From: a candidate division CSSED10-310 bacterium
Lineage (GTDB): Bacteria > CSSED10-310
DNA: 6,380 nt
NCBI GenBank assembly: GCA_016931515.1
Contig: JAFGEQ010000010.1
Coordinates: 1-6,380 of the forward strand
Reading direction: 5' to 3'
Below are positions 1 to 5,723 of the stretch, one piece after another. Made by a program: the position numbers and the translations under genes. Under the pieces are notes generated by a model. It made no database searches, was not told the DNA's origin, and was given only the letters and a program-made list of their open reading frames with translations. How positions within the stretch are numbered: the stretch's first letter is position 1; every line of letters begins with the position of its first letter.

Positions 1-13
1 ACAATCATCTAAA

Positions 14-180
14 CCTTCTACCCCCGGGAGAAGGTGGTCGGAATAAACAAAGATGGCAACCGGTCAGTGGCGACCGGATGAGGGAAAAATCTCCGCCAAA
101 CCCCCGGGAGAAGGTGGGCGCCGCGACCATTCATGGTAGCGAGTCAGTAGCGACCGGATGAGGGAGGGAAACAACTCAAC
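14..180. repeat. Two tandem copies of an 80-bp palindromic intergenic repeat
   Basis: Unit 1 occupies about 21-100 and unit 2 about 101-180. The first 17 bases of each unit (21-37 and 101-117) are identical. A second conserved block (64-85 and 144-165) sits at the same 80-base offset and differs at one position. The middle of the unit has diverged. Unit 1 carries inverted repeats: CCTTCT at 14-19 matches AGAAGG at 29-34, and CCGGTC at 60-65 matches GACCGG at 72-77 around a 6-base loop. The layout (CCCGGGAGAAGGTGG, variable centre, CCGGATGAGGG) resembles dispersed GC-rich palindromes seen in intergenic DNA of many environmental bacteria. That resemblance is from memory. No coding function is likely. 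Positions 181-254 show nothing recognisable. Confidence 0.8.
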
Positions 181-254
181 TTTCAATCCCCCGTCTCCCA
201 TGGTATTCTTGCATCAGGACGAGACATTGAACGGGTGGAACAACTCGATTTTTC

Positions 255-260
255 CGGAGG
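255..260 (+). promoter_or_regulatory. Ribosome binding site choosing the ATG at 267
   Basis: CGGAGG ends 6 bases before the ATG at 267 but only 3 bases before the ATG at 264. The spacing favours 267, giving an N-terminus MVELTYYGH that fits the UPF0173 family better than a doubled Met. Confidence 0.7.
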
Positions 261-266
261 TGCATG

Positions 267-956
267 ATGGTTGAACTCACATATTACGGGCATTCGGCAG
301 TAAAAATCACCAGTGACAAGGTGGCATTGATGATCGATCCCTTTTTGGACGGGAATCCGAATCGCAAGTGTTGTTCGGCGGATGTGGAAGCGGATGTGAT
401 CTGCGTGACGCACGGTCATGGGGATCACGTGGGTGACACGGTGGAGATCGCCACGCGGAACGATGCGCTGGTGATTGCGCCGTTCGAGCTGGCGACGTAT
501 CTGGACATGAAAGGCTGCCGGGTGCACCCGATGCACATCGGCGGAGCCCGGACGTTTGACTGGGGCCGGGTGAAATTGACACCGGCGTTGCACGGATCGG
601 GGTTCATCGAGGAGAGCGGCAAGATTGTATACACCGGTAATCCTTGCGGATTTTTAATTACATTGGAAGGCAAGACAATATATCATGCAGGCGACACGGG
701 ATTGAGCGCTGAGATGGAGGTTGTGGGCCGGATGAATGCGATCGACCTGGCGCTGCTGCCGATCGGTGACAATTTCACGATGGGGCCGGACGATGCGGTC
801 GAGGCGGTGCGGATGCTGAAGCCGAAGAAGGTGGTGCCGATCCATTACAATACCTGGGAAGTGATTGCGCAGAATCCGGAGGGATTTGCGCGGAAGGTTG
901 CGGGATTGGCGCCGGTTGAGATCGTAGCGCCGGGTGGAATAATCATGGTCTCGTAG
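267..956 (+). CDS. UPF0173 family metal-dependent hydrolase (metallo-beta-lactamase fold, YtkL-like)
   Basis: This 229-residue cytoplasmic protein has the length and motif order of the UPF0173 family (B. subtilis YtkL). Numbered from the ATG at 267, the metal-binding motif THGHGDHVGD supplies H49, H51, D53 and H54. Further ligands are H109 (LHGSG), D143 (YHAGDTG) and H193 (PIHYNT). Family signatures APFELA, HPMHIGG and LPIGDNFTMGP are also present. There is no signal peptide or membrane segment. The fold normally binds two metal ions, usually zinc, and hydrolyses ester or amide-like bonds, but the physiological substrate of this family is not established. All ligands are intact, so the enzyme should be active. 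The gene is GC-rich (39 of 60 bases at 421-480). Its TAG stop at 954-956 lies inside a repeat starting at 953. It stands alone, with 283 bases before the next gene. Confidence 0.95.
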   Translation: MVELTYYGHSAVKITSDKVALMIDPFLDGNPNRKCCSADVEADVICVTHGHGDHVGDTVEIATRNDALVIAPFELATYLDMKGCRVHPMHIGGARTFDWGRVKLTPALHGSGFIEESGKIVYTGNPCGFLITLEGKTIYHAGDTGLSAEMEVVGRMNAIDLALLPIGDNFTMGPDDAVEAVRMLKPKKVVPIHYNTWEVIAQNPEGFARKVAGLAPVEIVAPGGIIMVS

Positions 957-980
957 GGGCAAACCCGCGTGTTTGCCCAT
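953..980 (+). repeat. GTAGGGGC-type hairpin repeat, copy 1
   Basis: The sequence starts with GTAGGGGC (953-960) and forms a perfect 8-bp inverted repeat, GGGCAAAC at 957-964 against GTTTGCCC at 971-978, around a 6-base loop, followed by AT. The TAG of the constant start is the stop codon of the preceding gene. It could act as a transcript-end hairpin, but no T-tract follows, so I do not call an intrinsic terminator. Related copies lie near 1130, 2658 and, degenerate, near 1011 and 6056. Confidence 0.75.
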
Positions 981-1010
981 TATGCGATGGGATACATTGA
1001 TGGTTTGAAG

Positions 1011-1030
1011 GTGCGAAAAAATGTTCGCCC
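1011..1030 (+). repeat. Degenerate hairpin related to the GTAGGGGC family
   Basis: GTGCGAA at 1011-1017 pairs with TTCGCCC at 1024-1030 with one mismatch, leaving a 6-base A-rich loop. Sequence and size resemble the other hairpins in the window, but the constant left flank is lost, so membership is an inference. Confidence 0.4.
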
Positions 1031-1086
1031 GCGGTCAGAAGAACCGGGGAGAGGAAGAGGTGGAGGAAGGTGCCGGTGCGTGCATG

Positions 1087-1138
1087 ACGGCGAATGGGTG
1101 AACGGACGCAGGATTTGCGATGGTTGAATGTAGGGGCG
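1087..1138 (+). repeat. 52-bp dispersed repeat, left copy
   Basis: This segment matches 2615-2666 at a constant offset of 1528 bases, with 41 of 52 positions identical by my count. The best-conserved core is CGCAGGATTTGCGATGGT at 1107-1124. The right edge is the GTAGGGGC start of the hairpin at 1130. The two copies flank the gene at 1240-2589 on both sides in the same orientation. Confidence 0.75.
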
Positions 1139-1154
1139 GGGTTTCCCCGCCCAT
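1130..1154 (+). repeat. GTAGGGGC-type hairpin repeat, copy 2
   Basis: GTAGGGGC at 1130-1137 leads into a perfect 8-bp stem, GGGCGGGG at 1134-1141 against CCCCGCCC at 1145-1152, with a TTT loop and a following AT as in copy 1. The inner four base pairs differ completely from copy 1, yet pairing is kept. A 16-base piece of this copy (1140-1155) recurs at 6063-6078. Confidence 0.75.
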
Positions 1155-1159
1155 CTGGA

Positions 1160-1208
1160 TCGATGTGATGGGTTTCCGTGGGGCGTGTTTCCGTGTTTCG
1201 ATGTGATG
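1160..1208. repeat. Nested short direct repeats
   Basis: TCGATGTGATG occurs at 1160-1170 and 1198-1208. GTTTCCGTG occurs at 1172-1180 and 1187-1195. The pattern suggests local duplication just upstream of the next gene's ribosome binding site. No function is evident. Confidence 0.6.
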
Positions 1209-1226
1209 TGTATCCGAAGGAGATGA

Positions 1227-1232
1227 AGGAGG
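1227..1232 (+). promoter_or_regulatory. Strong ribosome binding site for a GTG start
   Basis: AGGAGG lies 7 bases before the GTG at 1240. This supports a GTG start and places a complete signal peptide at the N-terminus. Confidence 0.85.
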
Positions 1233-1239
1233 AAAGGCT

Positions 1240-2589
1240 GTGAAAAGCTTATGGATGGCGATCCTGATCGGAGCAGTGATTGTGTCGGTGCCGGCCGGTG
1301 CCGTCTGGCAGGACAGCTATGTGTTTCCGGATGAAGATACTGTGACGGCATTATGGGTGTGCTCGGAGACCAGCGTGTACGCCGGTATGCAATCCGGGCG
1401 GATCTATCATTGGGATGGATCGGATTGGATGGCGGAGGACAGTCCATTTGAGTATGCGATTGACAACATCGACGGTGCCGATGACACATTTCTGGTCGCA
1501 AACGCGGGAGGCCGGTTTTGCTGGCGGGATAATGGCGTATGGAATGAAATCGAGATGGATTTGTTTGATTCGCTCAGTAGTGTTACAGGCAACTCGCGAG
1601 ATCACTTTTATATTTCAGTTTATGGCGACATCCGAAAATTTCAGGACGGACAATGGGTACATTTTGTTGAATACACGGAACCGTCAACCGGGTGTAAGAA
1701 GCTCCATCTGACACGGGAGAACGATCTTTATATGACCGGGAATGATTACGAATGCTATTGGGTGAATGTCCCTGTCGTCGATATATGGGTCTGGCTGTGT
1801 TTCCCCGGTTTGGATACATGTCATAAGTTGGTTGGCAATCGAATGGAACCGTTTCTCAGATCCGATAGTGAACGGTCCGTGAATCTGATTGGCGGCTATT
1901 CAACGGAGGACCTGTTCATTGACTCTTCCGAACGACGGCAAAACACCATCGATTATCGCATTGTTCATCACAATGGTGAGTTTTTTACCCGAGTGGCCAA
2001 CGGGCTTGTTTCTGCCCGAACTTATGGAACAACCCAGGACGACGGTACCCTGTTCTATATCGGCAGCAACTGGATCGTTGTCTGGGACGGAACGGTTCCA
2101 AAACTGATTCCGGCAATGCCTGATTCTGTTGATTTTGGCTATGTGTTTGATGGAAAGAGAAACTCCGATTTCTGGATCACAGCAGGGGATTCTTCGCTTC
2201 GTCACTGGGTTGGCCCGTTGCCGGAGGTGCCTGCGGCGACCGGCGCTTTCCTGAAGATGGACGATTACCGGGTGCATGCCGGGGAGCGGTTTCATGTGCA
2301 GGTGGCGGCCGGCAACGCAACGGACGCGGTGCTGACCGGCGATGTGTATGCCTGCATGATGATTTTCGGGATGAACGGGTTGTGGTTCTGGCCGAACTGG
2401 ACGAAATCACCGAATCTGATCGAGCCGGTGCATGTAACGCTGGATCCGCACAGTTTTCAGTATTTTGACGTGTTCGATATGGTTTGGCCGGATATCGATG
2501 CGTCGTTTGACGGGTTGTTCCATTCGATCATGGTGACGGGCACTGGGGAGATCACGGAGTTGCAGAGCATCGGGTTTTCGGTGCGGTGA
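1240..2589 (+). CDS. Secreted propeller-like repeat protein with C-terminal module (449 aa)
   Basis: I do not recognise a named family. Residues 1-21 form a Sec-type signal peptide: Lys2, a hydrophobic stretch, then a PAGA site with likely cleavage before Val22. There is no lipobox cysteine, so the protein is probably periplasmic or extracellular. Residues about 35-325 contain about seven repeats of 30-50 residues with the pattern hydrophobic-x-D-x-hydrophobic-Y, then G-x-I-x-H-W-D-G-x-x-W. Clear copies are YHWDGSDW (56-63), CWRDNGVW (94-101), RKFQDGQW (132-139) and VVWDG (280-284). This suggests a seven-bladed beta-propeller, possibly closed by the strand at 22-30. Repeat four is lengthened and holds Cys152, 172, 187 and 194. 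Residues 338-449 form a separate module also found at the end of the protein at 3162-5582. No catalytic motif is visible, so binding or surface display is a guess. G+C is uneven: 48 of 120 bases at 1561-1680 against 74 of 120 at 2281-2400. Confidence 0.88.
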   Translation: MKSLWMAILIGAVIVSVPAGAVWQDSYVFPDEDTVTALWVCSETSVYAGMQSGRIYHWDGSDWMAEDSPFEYAIDNIDGADDTFLVANAGGRFCWRDNGVWNEIEMDLFDSLSSVTGNSRDHFYISVYGDIRKFQDGQWVHFVEYTEPSTGCKKLHLTRENDLYMTGNDYECYWVNVPVVDIWVWLCFPGLDTCHKLVGNRMEPFLRSDSERSVNLIGGYSTEDLFIDSSERRQNTIDYRIVHHNGEFFTRVANGLVSARTYGTTQDDGTLFYIGSNWIVVWDGTVPKLIPAMPDSVDFGYVFDGKRNSDFWITAGDSSLRHWVGPLPEVPAATGAFLKMDDYRVHAGERFHVQVAAGNATDAVLTGDVYACMMIFGMNGLWFWPNWTKSPNLIEPVHVTLDPHSFQYFDVFDMVWPDIDASFDGLFHSIMVTGTGEITELQSIGFSVR

Positions 2590-2614
2590 GGGGACGATGG
2601 GGCGCGGCGTCGAA

Positions 2615-2666
2615 ACGGCGAAACGACAAATGGGCGCAGGATTTGCGATGGTCGGCCGTAGGGGCG
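2615..2666 (+). repeat. 52-bp dispersed repeat, right copy
   Basis: This segment is 41 of 52 identical to 1087-1138 at a constant offset. It starts 26 bases after the stop codon of the gene at 1240-2589 and runs into a GTAGGGGC hairpin exactly as the left copy does. Confidence 0.75.
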
Positions 2667-2683
2667 AAAAATCTTTAACCCCT
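2658..2683 (+). repeat. GTAGGGGC-type hairpin repeat, copy 3 (imperfect)
   Basis: GTAGGGGC at 2658-2665 is followed by an imperfect palindrome: AGGGG at 2660-2664 pairs with CCCCT at 2679-2683, and an inner AAA pairs with TTT, with a CG/AA internal mismatch. The constant left end equals copies 1 and 2, while the stem has decayed. Confidence 0.55.
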
Positions 2684-2791
2684 GATCGGGATTGGTTTGG
2701 TATGGTGCGTTGACGGATACGGATGTGACGGAAGTGATCGGTAATGTAGGAACCTGGGAATTCGGATAGGGATTGTAGGGACGGGTGGAAC

Positions 2792-2823
2792 TGGAAGATT
2801 GGAAGATTGGAAGAATGGGGGAT
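2792..2823. repeat. 8-bp microsatellite, four units
   Basis: The unit TGGAAGAT occurs exactly at 2792-2799 and 2800-2807, then with one change (TGGAAGAA) at 2808-2815 and two changes (TGGGGGAT) at 2816-2823. It lies in non-coding DNA, so changes in copy number would not affect a reading frame. Confidence 0.85.
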
Positions 2824-3056
2824 TGAAACGCGAATGCGCCCCCTGGCAGGCAACCAAAGTGTGCGCTTGCAAATTATAAATGAAATTGTATTTTGCAATA
2901 AATGAAACCGAGAGGAATCGCTTGAACGGGATATTGAATCAGTCGCCCGGTGAGACGATTAGCTTTACTGCTAACCGGCTATGGTTAACTGTTACTAGGC
3001 CATTACGAGAAACTGTACAAGGGCAGTTTTCAGGGATTTGTTTCATAGAAAATCGT

Positions 3057-3084
3057 TTGATTTTCAGCATGCTGTTGTTATCAT
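3057..3084 (+). promoter_or_regulatory. Possible sigma70-type promoter for the 806-aa gene
   Basis: TTGATT at 3057-3062 and TATCAT at 3079-3084 are separated by 16 bases and lie 77 bases before the start codon. The -35 box lies in the right arm of a perfect hairpin (GAAAATC at 3048-3054, GATTTTC at 3059-3065), which could be an operator. In AT-rich DNA such matches arise easily by chance. Confidence 0.25.
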
Positions 3085-3147
3085 AAACGCGAGTTAACTG
3101 AGCAGCGTAGTTGGTCCGGATGGATGAGATGAGTTGGAACTTTTATG

Positions 3148-3152
3148 AAGGA
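3148..3152 (+). promoter_or_regulatory. Ribosome binding site choosing the ATG at 3162
   Basis: AAGGA ends 9 bases before the ATG at 3162. That start puts a signal peptide at the N-terminus. The upstream in-frame TTG at 3111 would add 17 mostly polar residues in front of it. Confidence 0.65.
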
Positions 3153-3161
3153 AAAGAGAAG

Positions 3162-5582
3162 ATGAGATGTTTTCAGATGATGATTTTTCTGCTGCTGACA
3201 GGAATAACTGTATCAGGTTCCGATAAGTGGTTCACTGAACACCTGTTCGGAACAACTTGCATCGAATCCGAATTCTGTATTGATAGTCACGGAAATCCAC
3301 ATTGTGTTGGCAAGATCGGTGGCACAAACGAGTTGGTATATTACTGGAAAAAAAACGGTTCATGGTTTACTGAATCAATCGCCTCATCAGCTTCTTCATT
3401 TAACCGTTTTGAGTTTGAACTGGATGAGAATGATATTCCTCATGTAATCTATCAGGATTTCTTTTCAAGCAGATTAATGCATTCATCGAAAATGAATGGA
3501 GAGTGGATCCATGAGACTATCGAGTCCTTTAATGGGAAGATAAAACTTGGTTCTTTTTGCATTGATTCTCTGGGCAGGCTTTATCTCGGTTACATCAATG
3601 CTGACAGATCCGGAGTTTATGCTGTTAAAGATGCGGATCACTGGACTCTGGATGTTTTCCATAACGATATAAGCTTGGACAATCTGTGGACATATTTTAA
3701 CATGGCCTTGGATAGAGATAATCAACCTCATTTTATTTATAGAGGTTTTCATGAGTATGGAGAGTACATATTCTATTCATGCAAACTGGGTACCGAATGG
3801 AGAATAGATAGGCCTGATAGTCGCATTGAGTCCGCCGATGGTCTGGAGGCAATGGCTTTTGATAATGATAATATTCTCCATTATGTGTTTACTGCGGATG
3901 GTAACATCCATCATGCTGTTAAAGAGGATGGCGAATGGACCATTGACACAATCGAAAATCAGGGTGCTAATTACTTAAAAATGAAGATGAAGCCAAATGG
4001 ACAACCAGGCATTTGCTATTACTATACAGATGATCAGGACCTGTCTTATCTGGCATATGCAGAAAAAATAGGGGAAACATGGAGTATCGGGACATTCCGG
4101 GATGACTATGAAAGAGGTTTTTTTCCTGCACTGGCTTTTGATGCCAGTGGGACTGCTCATATCATGACGAACGTGAACATTATGAAGCCCCAGGTTATGC
4201 CCGATCAGGTGAACCGATATTATACTGTTAGCGAACAAACTTTTAGTTACGAGAATGTAATTTTTGATGGTATAGATGGATTGAACGTGTCAATGGCCAT
4301 AGACTCCCGGAACTATTTGTATGCTGCGTATAGCAGTTTGTTTGGAGGTGAATTGATGTTGGCCGTAAAAGATGATTACAATTGGAAAAAGACTGTTGTG
4401 GATTCAACAGGCTTTATAGAAACGGGTATTGACCTGGCTTTGGATGATAATTCTGTTCCTCACATCAGCTATCTGGATGCTGATAACAGTTTACTAAAAC
4501 ATGTCTATCTCGATGTTGACCAATGGAAAATCACCACAGTTGATTCAACTTGCTACGATGGTTTAACTTCAATTGCTCTGGACTCAGCGGGAGTTCCTAG
4601 TATCTGCTACTATAAACAAAGCAGTGGTTCATTGGAATATGCAGTTCTTGAAGAATCCGGCTGGGTACTTGAGAAGGTGCTGGACATGCAGTCAGGTACT
4701 TATCCGGTCACATTGTCTCTGGATCTGGATCAAAACGACAACCCGCATATTATTTGTCATGACGCTCTGAGTGACCAGGTATTCTACGGTGTAAAGAATG
4801 CAGGCCAATGGGCGATTGAAACACTGACAAACGACTGTAGCAGTAGCGCAGGGGTGTGTATGATTCTGGATCAAAGCGACGTCCCACATGTCCTGTATTC
4901 CCGTTCCGCTGATTATGATCAGTTTATCTATGCGACGAAGATAAGTGACGAATGGGTGTATAAAAATATCTCCGACTTTTCATCAGGTTATCTGCCAGAC
5001 AAGATCACCATGTGCTTTGATTCAGACAATGTTCTTCACGCATCATTCGACGTCCATAGCTCCTACGACCATGCTCTCTATTACGGAAACATGGCTGATG
5101 ATCGTTGGTCTATACAGAGAGTGAATTCATACTCATTCCAATACTCTTCAATAGTAGTAGATTCTGAAAATACGCCCCATATTTGTTATTTTGCTAATGG
5201 ATTGTTTCACGCTTTCTCAGTTGAAGATACCTACATAAAATTGGAAATGCCTTCCAGCTATTTTACTCCAGGTGATCGATGTGATTGCAGTGTAAAAATC
5301 TATTATCAGGGTGATGCAGATAAATTTAATGGCAATCTCTTTGTGCTGCTTGAAGTTGGCGGAGAATTCTATTTTGCACCATCGTTTTCTGATTTCGATC
5401 GTTACACGCTGGTTGTGGATAGTTTGACTGAGAATCAGAAAATCGAAGTTCTTCAACCGTTTCTGTGGCCGGAAGGGGCAGGCACTGGTACTGGAATTAC
5501 CTGGTATGCTGCGGTTACTGACCAGGCAGCGACAAAGTTAGTCAGTAATCTGGAAGTCTGGAGCTTCGGTTGGGGTAATTGA
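3162..5582 (+). CDS. Large secreted 14-repeat propeller-like protein with C-terminal module (806 aa)
   Basis: I know no named function for it. Residues 1 to about 19 are a signal peptide: Arg2, a hydrophobic stretch, then a VSG site. There is no lipobox. The body is built of repeats with a period of 44-54 residues. Each has a segment like LALDxxxxPHIxY, then Y-A-x-K and a Trp about 27 residues after the Asp. The Asp positions are 41, 88, 135, 184, 234, 327, 381, 428, 474, 523, 570, 620 and 667, with a variant near 278. The matching Trp positions are 68, 115, 161, 213, 259, 307, 408, 455, 501, 550, 598 and 649. The seventh repeat is the most degenerate, with Tyr354 where Trp is expected. The last repeat lacks its Trp strand, and an N-terminal piece around Trp23 could supply it. 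Fourteen repeats suggest two seven-bladed propellers. Residues 694-806 match the C-terminal module of the protein at 1240-2589. The gene is AT-rich (23 G+C in 60 bases at 4441-4500), unlike the gene at 267-956. No enzyme motif is visible. Confidence 0.9.
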   Translation: MRCFQMMIFLLLTGITVSGSDKWFTEHLFGTTCIESEFCIDSHGNPHCVGKIGGTNELVYYWKKNGSWFTESIASSASSFNRFEFELDENDIPHVIYQDFFSSRLMHSSKMNGEWIHETIESFNGKIKLGSFCIDSLGRLYLGYINADRSGVYAVKDADHWTLDVFHNDISLDNLWTYFNMALDRDNQPHFIYRGFHEYGEYIFYSCKLGTEWRIDRPDSRIESADGLEAMAFDNDNILHYVFTADGNIHHAVKEDGEWTIDTIENQGANYLKMKMKPNGQPGICYYYTDDQDLSYLAYAEKIGETWSIGTFRDDYERGFFPALAFDASGTAHIMTNVNIMKPQVMPDQVNRYYTVSEQTFSYENVIFDGIDGLNVSMAIDSRNYLYAAYSSLFGGELMLAVKDDYNWKKTVVDSTGFIETGIDLALDDNSVPHISYLDADNSLLKHVYLDVDQWKITTVDSTCYDGLTSIALDSAGVPSICYYKQSSGSLEYAVLEESGWVLEKVLDMQSGTYPVTLSLDLDQNDNPHIICHDALSDQVFYGVKNAGQWAIETLTNDCSSSAGVCMILDQSDVPHVLYSRSADYDQFIYATKISDEWVYKNISDFSSGYLPDKITMCFDSDNVLHASFDVHSSYDHALYYGNMADDRWSIQRVNSYSFQYSSIVVDSENTPHICYFANGLFHAFSVEDTYIKLEMPSSYFTPGDRCDCSVKIYYQGDADKFNGNLFVLLEVGGEFYFAPSFSDFDRYTLVVDSLTENQKIEVLQPFLWPEGAGTGTGITWYAAVTDQAATKLVSNLEVWSFGWGN

Positions 5583-5596
5583 GAGTCGGGCGCTCC

Positions 5597-5610
5597 AGGA
5601 GGCAACTCCT
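5597..5610 (+). terminator. Weak candidate hairpin after the 806-aa gene
   Basis: AGGAG at 5597-5601 pairs with CTCCT at 5606-5610 around a 4-base loop, 14 bases after the stop codon. The stem is short and is followed by TCGTTCT rather than a clean T-tract, so termination here is doubtful. Confidence 0.2.
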
Positions 5611-5723
5611 TCGTTCTACAGCCACATGGAAGTCGTGTACGTGTATGGTGTAGAAGCGTTTGTTTTCGAAGCCATCGATCTGGCTCCGAGGTAGCACAAT
5701 GTTTCCTTGCAATCGAGCCATAA

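Larger units (their letters stand above)
957..1239. other. Intergenic spacer filled with short repeats
   Basis: No coding sequence is supported in these 283 bases. They hold three hairpin repeats (953-980, 1011-1030, 1130-1154), a nearly pure purine tract at 1046-1070 (only one T), the left copy of a 52-bp dispersed repeat (1087-1138) and two nested direct repeats (1160-1208). I see no convincing -35/-10 pair for the next gene. A long antisense reading frame across this spacer and into the next gene lacks recognisable protein features. Confidence 0.6.
2590..3161. other. Intergenic spacer with repeats, turning AT-rich
   Basis: These 572 bases contain the right copy of the 52-bp repeat (2615-2666), a hairpin of the GTAGGGGC family (2658-2683), an 8-bp microsatellite (2792-2823) and an inverted repeat TTGCAAA/TTTGCAA (2867-2873, 2892-2898). 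A perfect 7-bp hairpin lies at 3048-3065, overlapping a possible promoter. Composition changes near 2860 from GC-rich to AT-rich, matching the gene that follows. A 68-codon open frame from 2880 has no ribosome binding site and no recognisable protein features, so I do not call it. Confidence 0.6.

Noticed and set aside
14-180. CRISPR array
   Set aside because: There are only two units, the unit is 80 bp with both edges conserved, there are no 25-40 bp repeats with unique spacers, and no cas gene is present.
1130-1154. Intrinsic terminator of the hydrolase gene
   Set aside because: The stem is strong but lies about 175 bases past the stop, has no T-tract and belongs to a repeat family.
980-1501. 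Long minus-strand open frame of 173 codons
   Set aside because: It is rich in Pro, Arg, Ser and His as expected for the reverse of GC-rich DNA, crosses the repeat spacer, and overlaps the signal peptide and first repeats of a well-supported + strand gene.
2407-2898. Long minus-strand open frame of 163 codons
   Set aside because: It covers the microsatellite, the 52-bp repeat and the end of the 449-aa gene, and shows no protein-family features.
2880-3086. 68-codon open frame starting at ATG 2880
   Set aside because: There is no ribosome binding site before it, no recognisable motif, and it lies in AT-rich spacer containing inverted repeats and a possible promoter.
3111-3161. TTG at 3111 as the start of the 806-aa protein
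   Set aside because: It would put 17 mostly polar residues ahead of the signal peptide, whereas ATG 3162 has a ribosome binding site at good distance and a proper signal peptide.
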